DNA of 64,000 nucleotides from Meandrina meandrites (GCA_963693305.1 OY855905.1:35355637-35419636), one strand, 5' to 3'; shown: positions 11,635 through 23,230, numbered from the stretch's first letter. Numbers and translations are program-made. Notes: generated by a model not told the origin, from the sequence alone.

Positions 11635-11784
11635 AAGGTTAAATATGCTGAGGAGTCCTTTAAAATCACTTTTGACGATACACTTGCGTGGAAGAAGTTT
11701 GCTGATCGAACTCTTCGATCGTCTGCGCAAGTAAATCACACAAACTATGTCCGCCTAGACATTCAAGCTAATGATGTTGATTGA
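11635..11784 (+). other. Exon-like open reading frame, unidentified
   Basis: An open frame reads VKYAEESFKITFDDTLAWKK and continues to a stop at 11782-11784. It is preceded by an AG that could serve as a weak acceptor. Codon-like composition stands out against the AT-rich surroundings, but I cannot assign a family. Confidence 0.25.
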
Positions 11785-12887
11785 AAAAAGTAGAAGACAA
11801 ACTGTGAGGGTGGAAACAAAGATTTAAATAAACCCAAAATGATAAATTTTCTGGTGTAAATTTCAACCGTAAGATCGATATTTAAACACCGTGTTGTAAA
11901 CTTTCAAGGCGTGTAGCGGATAGAAGAAAAAAGATCGGCAGGCTAGAAACTAGTGTTCACACAAGCATATTAAGGTAAAACTACAGTTGTGATATCAGCG
12001 TTAGATATGTTAGGGATTTCTTAAAAAATGAGCAAAATCTTCATGTTTCACTTACGTGCGAAGACAGTTCCATCGATGACAAACAGAGTGCCCAAAAGTG
12101 CGAACTTTCGATGCTTATAGCAAAAATTGTAAGGAAAATTATGAAACTGTAAATTGACAGGTAAAAGAACAGGAAACAATGTACCCTCAGTTAAAATATT
12201 TTTCCTTAAATATTCGGGGGTTTTCTTAAAAATCGCGAAAATGTTCACTTTTTCGGTCATTCCCTTATAATCTTTCAAAAGTTCTGCACATGCGCTGTGC
12301 GTTTTTCCCCGGTGTCGTTTGGAAGAACAATACAACCCAAATATGGGATGTTTACTTACACCCAAATATGGTTAAAAAAAGTCCGTTACGCTGAAGTTGA
12401 GATTTTTTCTGGTATACACTGAGTATACGCGCGGCTCTATGATTCTGCCGCCTCGTCAGCCTCGCCTCTTGGCTCGGCTGTCTCGTTGGCAATTACTAGC
12501 CGTATCAACGAGTTCTCAACATTCGGCCTATTTAGCGCGGATTTGCTGTTTCCATCGCAGCGCGCTGAAACGTTACATTTCATTTTCTTGATCTGCTAGA
12601 CTCAACCCCTTTTTAAGCTATCTCAACTTGGCTTGATTTTTAAAAAGTTTATTGAATCATATTCCCATTTTCAGAACTCTGTCATTACATTTAGGCAATA
12701 TCGCAGGACACTAAAGCTGGATTCCAGACACAAAATTGGCCTTCAGAGTACTACTTTTATGTGATTTTGGATCATTTTGATATCAGCTTTATTATTTTTC
12801 TCATCATGAAACAAAAGGCCAAACAGGACTAACTCATGAGAAAACTAGAAAATATAAATTTAGTAATGCAAAAAAAAAACAAAGCTT

Positions 12888-12930
12888 TGCGTCGGCCGGG
12901 AATCGAACCCGGGTCAACTGCTTGGAAGGC
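12888..12930 (-). pseudogene. tRNA-Gly(UCC), 5' half missing
   Basis: The T arm and anticodon loop are present, but sequence 5' of the anticodon stem is replaced by the T-rich spacer that normally follows the gene. Confidence 0.8.
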
Positions 12931-13211
12931 TATTTCTTTTTTTTTACTTGTCATCCTTGTTAACAATTTATTCAACGTTCAAAGATGTTTCTGCTGGTAG
13001 TTTCACAGTAAGAACACAACAAAACAATTACTGCATTCTTCTTAATTTATCAGCGGAATGGTTTGGTGGAATGGTACTACCTTGATGTAATTTTGGATCA
13101 TTTTGATGCCAGGTTTATTAATTTTCTCCTCATAAAACAAAAGAAGTCAGATTACCTGACTATAAAATGAAAAAAAAAAAATGTATATTAAAAAAAATAT
13201 AACTACAGCTT

Positions 13212-13283
13212 TGCGTCGGCCGGGAATCGAACCGGGGTCAATTGCTTGGAAGGCAGCTATGCTCACCACTATACCACCGACGC
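13212..13283 (-). pseudogene. tRNA-Gly(UCC) with T-stem and anticodon-stem mismatches
   Basis: Length 72 and anticodon UCC are kept. The T stem has C for G, and the anticodon stem has A for G (GCAAT). Two broken pairs argue against function. Confidence 0.65.
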
Positions 13284-13612
13284 CAACTACTGGTAGCAAG
13301 GTTATTATATATTTCTCATCTATCTTTTTTTCTCCTCTAGAAGCAGAATGATTTTTGTTTCTTTTTACGGTATAAAGAATAAGCCCCCTCTTGGATAGAC
13401 AGTTGATAACTGACCCAAAACTAATATCACCTGGCCAGGGGTTGCGGTGGTAAATTGGTGTGTATATAGTGTTTGGGTTGGCACACCGATAAATAACAAT
13501 AACAGATAAATCATAGAACCTTAGTTTAGAGACTCATCAGCTAGAGTTGTTTAAGTCTCTGCCTTACTCGACGATTAATCAGCATTCTTTTGACGCTGGT
13601 AAGGTAAAAGTT

Positions 13613-13880
13613 TTGAGTCCGTGTTTGACATGTTTGAGCCTAGTGGCTCACCAGACCTAGTGGCTCACCAGACCTGAGCTTATTTCGGTTAATTTCCGTA
13701 AGATAAAGTGACTAGCAATATTTCTACTCCCACCTGGATGGGACGCTAGTCCATTGCAGAGTTATCCCCAGCAGTAAATTCGCCGGTACCCATTTGTACA
13801 CCTGGGTGGAGAGAGGCAGCACAGTGCCCCTTCCAGGGCTCGGACCTGGACCGCTCGATCTAGGCCACCGCGCCTCCACC
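13613..13880 (-). mobile_element. tRNA-derived SINE, array copy 3
   Basis: Near full-length copy with tRNA head, body and tail. The tail phrase cctagtggctcaccagac is duplicated in tandem near 13640-13675. Confidence 0.75.
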
Positions 13881-14041
13881 CCCCTTAAAAGACGACGGTG
13901 CACTTGACGGTTTTCTTCACTCAATATGGACTATCAAGGTTTTGCTCTCAGTAAGCAAAGCCTTACTCGTGATCAAAGATGATCAGTGAAAACACGACAA
14001 AATGAATAAAAAGATTCGTTTGAAATCCATGCTCATCTAAC

Positions 14042-14113
14042 GCGTCGCTGGTATAGTGGTGAGCATAGCTGCCTTCCAAGCATTTGGCCCGGGTTCGATT
14101 CCCGGCCGACGCA
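14042..14113 (+). pseudogene. tRNA-Gly(UCC) with acceptor and anticodon-stem mismatches
   Basis: Position 7 of the acceptor is C (GCGTCGC) and the anticodon stem reads GCATT for GCAGT, so two stems each lose a pair. Anticodon UCC is unchanged. Confidence 0.65.
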
Positions 14114-14756
14114 ATGCTTTATACAGAAAACCAAAAAAAAAAAACAGCTTCTTTCTGACGATAAGGCTGAAAAAAAAAATCGAGAGAACTTTAATTTATC
14201 GTAGAAGCAATGATGTTCTGCTAGAAAGAACAAGGAACAGTTAAATACAGAGGTCTGGTGTTCATTTCTTTTAGTCTCTGTCTTCAGTATTCTTTTATGT
14301 GTCTGTAAGCTCATCCTTGGTGTAACAAACAATGGCTCAAAAACAAAGAAACATTTCACAGGTTCTTACAGTGAAGTAAGGCTGTGTGCAACGACGCCGA
14401 GGACGACTATAAAATGGCGGCTTTGAATGTTGTTTATTTGTCCAATTTCTTAGGGCAAAAATACAGAAACGAGACTCGTATGTTGCGTCAATTGAGTTTA
14501 ATAAAAATCGCATATCCTATTGAGATTTGCGTCATCATGAAATAATTTGCAGAAAACTGAAGAAATGAGGTTTGATCAGTGCCAAGGTATTCAAACTAAA
14601 TCGAAAAATGGGAATCTTTCATCTCGTGCCTTATTGGAGTAAAATTTAGATAAAATGTTAGGATGTTGGCAGGTGGCAGGTCACAAGCTCGACGCCCGTT
14701 GGGTGCAGAAAAATTTTCTTTTCCTTTTGAGAACGCTTCTTTATTTATCTATTCAA

Positions 14757-14819
14757 GGTCCCATGGTGTAATGCATGATAGTACTCTGGATTTTGACGAG
14801 TTCAAATCTTGTTGGACCT
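14757..14819 (+). pseudogene. Fossil tRNA-Gln relic
   Basis: Second copy of the relic, identical in plan to that at 5173, with an acceptor end ttggacct closer to tRNA-Gln. Confidence 0.75.
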
Positions 14820-15080
14820 AACGAAAACAGCTTTATTTTTAGAAATGCAGAAGTTAAAACTATAAAGAACATTGGAAAAAAATAGAAAAGGAGGAAATGA
14901 GTATAATGTTATATGAAGTCAAACCTTGCGTACGTGGACTACATAATTTCTACGCCTTCCCTCTACTACTGTCCACCGGTGTAGGTATGGATTAGAGAAT
15001 CCACTCAAACGTTTTAGAAAAATCATTTGATGTAAGAAAATATTAATCACAGATAACAGATCGGAAAGTACATCCACATG

Positions 15081-15102
15081 GCGTCGGTGGTATAGTGGTG
15101 AG
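15081..15102 (+). pseudogene. tRNA-Gly 5'-end fragment
   Basis: Only the first 22 nt survive, ending in gtggtgag. A deletion joins them to the gcaataac spacer that normally lies about 140 bp after the gene. Confidence 0.8.
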
Positions 15103-15275
15103 GCAATAACAACTTTCCATGTCTTTCATGATGAGTTGCATCCATAAGGCACTGACTTAACTCCGAATTATTTTGAAGACACTGTATTAAATGGCACAAG
15201 TTAGTAACGCCTGAACTGGTAATACTTAATACATTTAATACATTTCTTGTTTTTCCACTAAGAATTAGTGTGATC

Positions 15276-15347
15276 GGTCCCATGAGGTAATGGTTAGCAC
15301 TCTGGACTCTGAATCCAGCGATCCGAGTTCAAATCTCGGTGGGACCT
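15276..15347 (+). pseudogene. tRNA-Gln(CUG) with altered D stem
   Basis: CATGAGGTAATGG replaces CATGGTGTAATGG, so two D-stem pairs fail and the A box is damaged. The remaining stems and the CUG anticodon are intact. Confidence 0.65.
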
Positions 15348-15549
15348 TTCAGAGTTTTTGTCGTTGTTGTTTTTGTTTTACGGCTTCTATGACGGAGTAA
15401 GTGAAAATCAAGACTTTTATTTGAGGTAGACAAAAACACTCAGGGTGCGTTTCTTTGGAATAGTCAAAGTTTGGATTTTTACTTCGCTCCCAAAGAAACG
15501 AAGAATTCGATATTTTGCCATGACAACCGCGTTAACACTATTCGCACCG

Positions 15550-16922
15550 TGTATCACCCATAAATGTAATAAAAACCATAAATGTAATAACAACCATAAA
15601 TGTAATAAAAATTAACCATAAATGTAATACTAACCATAAATGTAATAACTTTTAACCACAAATGTAATAAATCCACTAACCATAAATGTAATAAAATTTG
15701 CCCATAAATGTAATAAACTCAACAACCATAAATGTAATAAGGCTAACCATAAATGTAATAAACTGGTTATGACTTCCAAATCAAGGGGCTACAAACTTTC
15801 CATTCTCATTCTTCGTGAAATTGACTTGAAATTTTCAATTAGACCCCTAAAGGCATGACTCCTTAAAGAAACAAAAATACTATTTCTTCGTGTGCAATTC
15901 TAAACGAGGAACATACGGCATGAAATACTGCGGTTTTTCCCGAGACACCCTAATGAGACCAAACTTACCAAAGAAATTTAGACCCAAAAGGATTCGCAAT
16001 CAACAATAACAGGTATAATGAGAATGCAAACCTGACTCTTTTCACAATATCTTTAATAATTACTTGCCGCTTTTGTGTTAACGTTGTAATAAACCGAGTT
16101 TTGTTCTATAGAATGCTGTTCAGTATTTTACCCATGTATTTCCCATGTGCCTCAAGGGATGTCTAGCATATCTTCTCTGTTTAAAACTCAGTATGGAACT
16201 TGGATCACCTGCCCCACCCAACCAACCTGCAAGTCAGCCGTTCTAGCCCGAGAGTCTCATCTCTGTAGATTCCAATAGGGAACATCCCCACCCTACCACC
16301 TTGCTTGACATTGGTTTTAAGGCCGAATAACGTCGGCAGGGAAGCATGGGCACACGGAAACGGAGAACACAAGTTTTCAAATCCGGGTGGATACATGGGA
16401 AAGTTTGAAAAATTAAAACAGGCGTATTCCTTATAAAGCGATGTTTGACTGAATTCGTCTTGACTCAAATCTCTTTCAAATGGATGACATATCATTAACC
16501 ACCAGCACTTCAAACGCTCTGGTATATAGACTTTCTAATCATACTTGGGTACTTCCTTAATGTTCGCAGACCATAATTATAGCTTCTTGGGTATTGGTTT
16601 TTGGGTTAATTAAAATACTAACTTGATGCACGAGTCCCGCGTCCTGAAGTAAGAAGTGCATAAAGAGAATGGAAAGTTTGTAGCCCCTTGATTCGAAAGT
16701 CATAGCCAGTTTATTACATTTATGGTTAGCCTTATTACATTTATGGTTGTTCAGTTTATTACATTTATGGGCAAATTTTATTACATTTATGGTTAGTGGA
16801 TTTATTACAATTGTGGTTAAATGTTATTACATTTATGGTTAGTATTACATTTATGGTTGATTTTTATTACATTTATGGTTGTTATTACATTTATGGTTTT
16901 TATTACATTTATGGGTGATACA
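15550..16922. mobile_element. Foldback transposon with arms of iterated 16-bp subrepeats
   Basis: Starts TGTATCACCCATAAATG and ends with the complement. A 5-bp duplication CACCG flanks it (15545-15549, 16923-16927), and removing the element restores the array sequence gcaccgaac. Each arm is about 265 bp: roughly nine or ten copies of ACCATAAATGTAATAA separated by short variable linkers, then a 40-bp unique segment containing CAAGGGGCTACAAAC that is also mirrored. The 830-bp centre has no convincing ORF, so it is non-autonomous. The superfamily is unclear. A 3-bp ACC reading of the target duplication is also possible because of microhomology. Confidence 0.85.
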
Positions 16923-17405
16923 CACCGAACATAAAATATCAGTAAGTTTTTATTTTTCGTCGAAGGTATCCTATAGCTAGCCAAAATCATATTACCATAC
17001 AAAAGCCTTCAAATATCACACGATAAATCAGTTTTCCTTTAGCTTGAAGCATAATGTAGCGGAAACGCATGTGAAGCGAAGAATTTTGCGAAAACATGAT
17101 GAATGCAAACTACACTCTTGGCGATTTCAAAGGTACTACTTCCGTAGGCACACAGCGACTGTTCTAGAAAACATCCATTCACTTTAAAATGACACTCCAC
17201 ACTGATCAAGCTACCGTTACATTTTATAATTTATCACCTTTGTATTTTAATCAAAATAGACGCTTGAAACCTTACCTTATTGACAGTGTTTATAAATGGC
17301 GTACCTGTATTTTCACAGCGAAGACCGATCGCTGAGCCAATGCACTTTTTTCGAATCCTGTCCCAAAGAAACACACGGATCATGAATCCTAGGAATCCGG
17401 ATATA

Positions 17406-17820
17406 CAGCTATTTCGAGAAAGGTTGTCGGAAAAAAGCACAAAACTGCACAAGCCAATCCCGAAAGATAGTATGGGTAGACGCATTGAGCCGACTGCACG
17501 TGTTGAATACTAATGAGATATAACAACAAAATAAGCGCGAATTTCAGGTTTTCTTTCTTTTCAGGCATGTGGAAACAAAGTACGTTTAGCCCCTCTGAAC
17601 TTGAGAAGAATTTTCCTCACTCAAAGACATGCGACTGTAATTGTAAAGCTACAGATATATGCCCCTGAGAGGAAAACAAATTTTCCACGTGCAAAAAAAC
17701 AAATTTGCAAATTTCCTTTAGGCCAATATGAAAAATTCCAGTGAATACCCAGACCACCTTTCGGTCTTGTCGCGTACACTTTGATATTTTTTTTTCCGAC
17801 AACCTTTCTCGAAATAGCTG
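17406..17820. mobile_element. MITE with TA target duplication
   Basis: Terminal inverted repeats begin CAGCTATTTCGAGAAAGG and extend about 32 bp to a run of A. TA is present on both sides, and its removal restores the array phrase ending in tttgatctaatga. TA duplication and CAG termini fit a Tc1/mariner-type non-autonomous element. There is no transposase. Confidence 0.8.
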
Positions 17821-18010
17821 TATTTGATCTAATGAATGGAAAATCTGTTTTTGGATACAAGAATCCGGATAAACGCACCCTCAGTGTTACTAAGTGCTAG
17901 CGACTCCGATACAAACTTTGTTACACGTACTTCATGTCGATTTCTAAAATATACGGTTTGTTTCTTTATAATTTAAACCCGAAATTTTTAAAACAAAAGT
18001 GTTATCTCTA

Positions 18011-18082
18011 AGGTCCCAGCGAGATTTGAACTCGGATCGCTGGATTCAGAGTCCACAGTGCTAACCATCACACCATGGGACC
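18011..18082 (-). pseudogene. tRNA-Gln(CUG) with several stem changes
   Basis: T stem and anticodon stem each carry a non-pairing change (CTCGC for CTCGG; CTGTGG for CTCTGG) and a D-arm base is altered. Anticodon CUG is still readable. Confidence 0.65.
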
Positions 18083-18479
18083 CGTGTACACTTTCACATT
18101 AAATAATTTCACCTTTATCATTTATTTACCGAGCTCAAAATTTACCATCTTCATTATTTACACACCCATGTTGTTGTTAAAACTTGAAAAAGTTCATATA
18201 GATATCTGTTCCCAGCAATGTACTTTGCATCATCTAATGAAACTAAAACAAAAATCTTTAAACTATACATTATGTCAGTGGAAGCCATCCTAACGTTTAC
18301 AAGAGGGTCTGAATGGGGGTACCTCGATAACACTAAACTCTTAATTTTTAGGCTCTGCAACATGAAACAGTAGAATTTTAGGCATTTTAACACTAACAGT
18401 AAAAAATTCACTGAAACAGTAAATTTTATCCAGAAAGAAACAAAAACGGCTTGACAAAAGCCAACATTGTTTTTTTAGT

Positions 18480-18630
18480 ATATCAAGACGTTTTCCGTCA
18501 TTTTCCGACGACTCCTGATCATTTCGGAAGATTTCCGAAGACTAACGATGATCACCGGGGACTACCGAAGGCTCTCGAAGATATCCGAACAATACTGAAG
18601 ATTTCCGAGGAGAAATCCGAACTTTTTTCA
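18480..18630 (+). repeat. Degenerate short-period repeat (tccgaaga-like)
   Basis: About ten imperfect copies of a 10-12 bp word such as tttccgaagac in tandem, upstream of the RT remnant. Confidence 0.5.
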
Positions 18631-18734
18631 CAACCTTTTCGACGTTATATTCACGTATGAAAAAGTTATATTTCGACAGCATAAAGATACGATTTTAATT
18701 TAGTTTAATTTAATTTAGTTAAAGAAATTCTTGC

Positions 18735-19960
18735 AGCTGGTGGCATACATGCATATTTTGCTCGATTCCTTCTTGATTTTCAGTCACTGAATCGTCTTTT
18801 GCATCTTTGTGGAATGCCACTTGCGTACAAGAGGGTTAAATGGTTTAATCAGACACCAGATCCGCCTCAAATTCCAGCTTTCCACACTCTTACAAAAATT
18901 CACAAGTCGACTTTGGTCGGCCGTCCTATCATATCGGGCTGTGAAATGGCCCAACAGAACGCCTATCCTCCTTTGTAGACAAACTACTTCAGCCTATAGC
19001 GCAAATACAGACTCGTATCTGAAAGATACGACAGATTTCATTACCTTAATTGAAAACACTAAGGTTCCAAGTAACGCAATCCTAGTCTCCATGGATTTCA
19101 TTTCCCGCAGGAGGAAGGAATTACTTTTAGTATGTCAAGCATACGAAACCTTTCATGACAAAAACCCTCCTATAGCTACACATTATCTTAGAAAAATGCT
19201 GAGCCACGGAACAAGCTATGGGCACTAAAATAGCCTTTGCCAATATTTTTATGGCAAAAATAGAAAAGGAGATCTTGAGGCAAAGCACTAAGCAACAACT
19301 AGGCTGGGAAAGGTTTATTGACGATATCTTCTGTTTGTGGGACACAAACAAATAATACATTCAGCTTTTCATTGACAAATCAAATTCTTATCACCCTACA
19401 AACAAGTTCACCGATGAAGTCTCCGAAAATGAACCAACATTCTTGGACACAACAGTCTATAACGGAGAGCGATTCGAGAATGAAAGCATTCTTAATGTGC
19501 GTTCACATTTCAAACCAACTGAAACCTTTCAGTGCACTCACTTCAACAGCTGTCACAAACCAGGCGTTAAAAAAGGCTTTTTCAAAGGAGAAGCTCTCAC
19601 ACTTCTAAGAACAAACTCTTCAAGAGTTACTTTTACAGACAGCATTAAAACCTTCAAAACGTGCCTTATTTCTAGGAGTTATCCTAAGAAATTGGTGGAA
19701 AAGATCCTCTCAGAAGGTAACTATGCAGACAGAAAAACAGCTCTAACAGAAACAGAACGCACAAAAAGCTTCTACCCTTTGTGACGCAATTTTAACCATC
19801 ATTACAATGTTTGGAAAGCATACTAATGGCCAGATGACATTTAATACAAGAACAACCATTACTCAGAGAAATATTCAAGGAGCTTCCCTTGATTTCTTAT
19901 AGAAAAGGAAAATCGCTTAAAGACATGCCTGTAAAAGCAAACTGAACTTTAAAGGCTGTG
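18735..19960 (+). pseudogene. Penelope-like element reverse transcriptase, degraded
   Basis: Translated pieces in shifting frames line up with the order of a Penelope-like RT. They are IPAFHTLTKIHKS near 18880, YLKDTTDFI near 19015, RFIDDIFCLW (RT catalytic DD) near 19312, TFLDTTVYNGERF near 19440, and a C-terminal SHFKPTETFQCTHFNSCH block. Multiple frameshifts and in-frame stops break it. I see no intact GIY-YIG endonuclease. Identification rests on remembered motif order for this family. Confidence 0.75.
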
Positions 19961-20386
19961 GAACAACACAATGGACAATCAGCAGGAGTTGCGTAGCTCT
20001 GTCAACCCCCATTTTAGTCATGATTTTTGAAAAGCAGGTACAAATTTACAATGTTATAAGACGGAAAAAACACTCCAAACACTTTCCGGAAACAGTATTA
20101 AAAAAATGGCCATTATAACAGCAAACACTAAAAAATGTGGGCAAATAACACTAAACACTAAACTCCATTCATACCCTCTTAAAAGAAATCGCTTAATAAT
20201 GGATAACAAATCCGTTTATGGCGAAAACCTCTTTAGGATATAAGACTTTAACTATAGACTAGAACGAGGCAACATACGAGTACCGTTTTGCTCTTTTGCA
20301 CTGAGAAATTAGATCATTTGCCTGCTACTAGTTTACTGCCGATCTGAATTTAGAACAGAACTAAATTTGTTTTAATTCCAGTGAGC

Positions 20387-20458
20387 GGTCCCATGGTGTA
20401 ATGGTTAGCACTCTGGACTTTGAATCCAGTGATCCGAGTTCAAATCTCGGTGGGACTT
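20387..20458 (+). tRNA. tRNA-Gln(UUG)
   Basis: Anticodon loop CTTTGAA; all stems pair apart from a G-U at the first acceptor pair (3' end GACTT). A long T-run follows about 10 nt downstream. Confidence 0.85.
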
Positions 20459-21212
20459 TAACATACTCTATTTTTTCATTAAACGACGTTGCCTTGCATG
20501 ACAATAACTTTTTTGGGCTTACTAAAAGTGACTGTAAGTATTACGGTCGGAGTCAAAGTATTGTATTTTTTTTTTCGCTTGCCCAGGGCAAGTTGAAACT
20601 AGAACGGGAGTCGTCACCAAGCAATGTCGATTCCATTCTCCTTGTCGGCTAGCCACGGCTCGAGAAAAGGAATCAAGATGAAGGACATGGAGCTTGAGTA
20701 GCTTCCTTTGCCTCTAAAATAGTCTGGTTTAATTTTTTGATATTTGCGACTAAGTTACCTGTACCGCACAGGACTCATTTAAAATCGACTCGTTTTGTAA
20801 CATAGGCAAAAGAATATATTACTAGCCGTACGCGTATCGACAAGTTCTCAACATTCGGCCTATTTAGCGCGGATTTGCTGTTTCCATCGCAGCGCGCTAA
20901 AACGCTACATGTCATTTTCTTGATCTACTAGACTCAACCACTTTTTAGGCTATATCAACCTGGCTTGATTTTAAAGTTTATTGAATCATATTCCCATTTT
21001 CAGAACTCTGTCCTTACATTTAGGCAATATCGCAGAACCCTAAAGCTGGATTCCAGACACAAACTTGGCCATCAGAGTACCACTTTTATGTGATTTCGGA
21101 TCATTTTGATATCAGCTTTATTACTTTTCTCATCATGAAACAAAAGGCGAAACAGGACCAACTCATGAGAAAACTAGAAAATATAAATTAGTAATGGTAA
21201 AAAAATGAAGCA

Positions 21213-21280
21213 TGCGACGGCCGGGAATCGAACCCGGGTCAACTGCTTGGAAGGCAGCTATGCTCACCACTATATCACCG
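21213..21280 (-). pseudogene. tRNA-Gly(UCC), 5' acceptor strand missing
   Basis: The first four to five bases of the gene are deleted, so the acceptor stem cannot form. The 3' strand also has A for T (GCCGTCGCA). Confidence 0.75.
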
Positions 21281-21587
21281 AATTGCTGGTATTCATGGCA
21301 GCAAAGCAAATATTTATTTCTTACATTTCTTTTTTTTTTTCTTGTCATCCTTGTTAACAATTTATGCATCGTGCAAAGACGGTTCTGCTGGTAGATCACA
21401 GTCAGAACACAACATAACAATTACTGCATTCTTCTTAATTCATCGGCGGAATGGTTTGGTGGAATGGTACTACCTTGATGTAATTTTGGATCATTTTGAT
21501 GCCAGGTTTATTAATTTTTTCCTTATAAATGAGAAGTCAGACTTACTGACTATAAAAATGAATATTACAAAAATATAACTTAAGCTT

Positions 21588-21659
21588 TGCGTCGACCGGG
21601 AATCGAACCCGGGTCAACTGCTTGGAAGGCAGCTATGCTCACCACTATACCACCGACGC
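21588..21659 (-). tRNA. tRNA-Gly(UCC)
   Basis: Consensus gene with one C-to-T change that leaves a G-U pair at the base of the acceptor stem. T-rich downstream sequence on the minus strand. Confidence 0.9.
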
Positions 21660-21986
21660 CAGCTACTGAGGTAGCGAAGTAAATATATATTGCTCATCTA
21701 TCTTTTTTTCTCCTCTAGAAACAGAATAATTTTTGTTTCTTTTACGGTATAAAGAATAAGCCCCCTTTTGCATAGACAGTTGATAAAATGACCCAATACT
21801 AATAACACCTGGCCATGGGTTGCGGTGGTAAATTGGTGTGCAAATAGTGTTTGGGTTGGCACACCGATAAATAACAATAACAGATAAATCATAGAACCTT
21901 CGTTTATAGACACAGCTAGAGTTGTAGAAGTCTCTGCCTTCCTCGACTATTAATCAGCGTTCTTTTGACGCTGGTAAGGTAAAAGG

Positions 21987-22223
21987 GTTGAGTCCGTGTT
22001 TGAAATGTTTCAGCCTAGTCGCCCACCAGACCTGAGCTTATTTCGGCTAATTTCCGTACGATAAAGTGACTAGCAATATTTCTACTCCCCCCTAGATGGG
22101 ATGCTAGTCTATCGCAGAGTTACCCCCAGCATTTAATTTGTACACCTGGGTGGAGAGAGGCAGCACAGTGCCCCTGCCAGGGCTCGGACCTGGACCGCTC
22201 GATCTAGGCCAGCGCGCCTCCAC
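21987..22223 (-). mobile_element. tRNA-derived SINE, array copy 4
   Basis: Nearly complete. A second partial copy of the body (ccggtacccatttgtacacc) follows at 22277-22370, with most of the tRNA head deleted, indicating a local duplication. Confidence 0.7.
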
Positions 22224-22521
22224 CGCCCTTAAAAGACGAAATTGCACTTGACGGTTTTCTTCACTCAACATGGACTAAGTAAGCACTGACAGAGTTATCC
22301 CCAGCAGTAGATTCACCGGTACCCATTTGTACACCTGGGTGGAGAGAGGCAGCACACCGCGCCTCCACTCCCCTTAAAAGACGACGTTGCACTTGACGGT
22401 TTTCTTCACTCAATATGGACTATCAAGTTTTTCCTCTCAGTAAGCACAGCCTTACTCGTTATCAAAGATGATCAGTGAAAAGACGACAAAATGAATAAAA
22501 AGATTAGTTTGGTCATCTAAT

Positions 22522-22593
22522 GCGTCGGTGGTATAGTGGTGAGCATAGCTGCCTTCCAAGCAGTTGACCCGGGTTCGATTCCCGGCCGACGCA
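22522..22593 (+). tRNA. tRNA-Gly(UCC)
   Basis: Perfect consensus copy in the third Gly position, followed by tttttt within 10 nt. Confidence 0.95.
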
Positions 22594-23230
22594 ATGCTTT
22601 TTTCAGAAAACCAAAAAAAAAAAACTTGTTTCTGACGGTAAGGCAAAAAAAAAATAGAAAAATCGAGAGAACTTTAATTTATCGTAGAGGCAATGATGTT
22701 CTGCTAGAAAGAACAAGGAACGGGTAAATACAGAGGTCTGGTGTTCATTTCATTTAGTCTCTTTCTTCAGTATTCTTTTATTTGTCTGTAAGCTCATCCT
22801 TGGTGTAAAAAACAGTGGCTCAAAAACAAAGAAACATTTCAGAGGTTCTTACAATGAGGTAAGCCTGTGTGCGACGACGCCAAGGACGACTATAAAATGG
22901 CTGTTTTGAATGTTGTTTGTCCAATTTCTTAGTGCAAAAATACAGAAACGAGACCCGTATGTTGCGTCAATTGAGTTTAATAAATATCGTATATCCTACT
23001 GAGATTTGCGTTATCATGATATAATTTGTAGAAAATTGAAGAAATGGGGTTTGATCAGTGCCGAAGTATTCAAACTAAATCGAAAAATGAGAATCTTTCG
23101 TCTCGTGCCTTATTGGAGTAAAATTCAGATAAAATGTTAGGATGATGAAAGGTGGCAGGTCACGGGCTCGACGCCCGTTGGGTGCACAAAAATTTTCTTT
23201 TCTTTTTGAGAACGCTTCTCTATTTATCAA

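Larger units (their letters stand above)
8476..12494. other. Four-kb unidentified insertion in the array
   Basis: Array spacer is broken after actag at 8471-8475 and resumes after a second actag near 12494-12498, consistent with a short target duplication. TGCCAACGAG occurs near the left end (8493-8502) and its complement near the right end (12482-12491). The interior has no tRNA genes and is AT-rich. It contains two inverted, diverged copies of a promoter-like GC-rich module (9092-9124 and 12285-12316) and small exon-like ORFs. No transposase or polymerase is recognised. Confidence 0.5.
7593..18010 (+). repeat. Array unit 2
   Basis: Holds Gln minus, Gln plus, a 4-kb insert, two Gly-minus loci, SINE, Gly plus, fossil Gln, a truncated Gly plus and Gln plus. 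The tail contains the foldback element at 15550 and a TA-flanked MITE at 17406. Without these inserts it measures about 4.6 kb. Confidence 0.75.
18304..20178. mobile_element. Inverted-repeat-bounded insert containing a Penelope-like remnant
   Basis: Ends AGGGTCTGAATGG and CCATTCATACCCT are complementary at 12 of 13 positions. Flanks ttacaag and ttaaaag may be a degraded 7-bp target duplication. Both subterminal regions carry short AACACTAAACT-like repeats. The site lies between array words that are adjacent in other units. Confidence 0.6.

Noticed and set aside
12048..12365. 105-codon minus-strand ORF at the right end of the 4-kb insert
   Set aside because: Low-complexity, AT-rich C-terminal half and no family match; kept only as part of the mirrored-module finding.
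15550..15765. Regular repeats with spacers, superficially CRISPR-like
   Set aside because: Repeats are 16 bp with 2-10 bp linkers and are mirrored in the opposite arm of a eukaryotic foldback element.
16205..16513. 102-codon minus-strand ORF inside the foldback element
   Set aside because: No recognisable domain, and it lies in a short non-autonomous element; no support for coding.
15550..16922. Transib assignment for the foldback element because of the GC-rich 5-bp duplication
   Set aside because: Termini read TGT/ACA or GTG/CAC, not the CAC...GTG ends expected for Transib.
20401..20652. Short ORFs beginning MVSTLDFESSDPSSNLGG
   Set aside because: Translation of tRNA-Gln(UUG) and the following spacer, repeated because the unit repeats.
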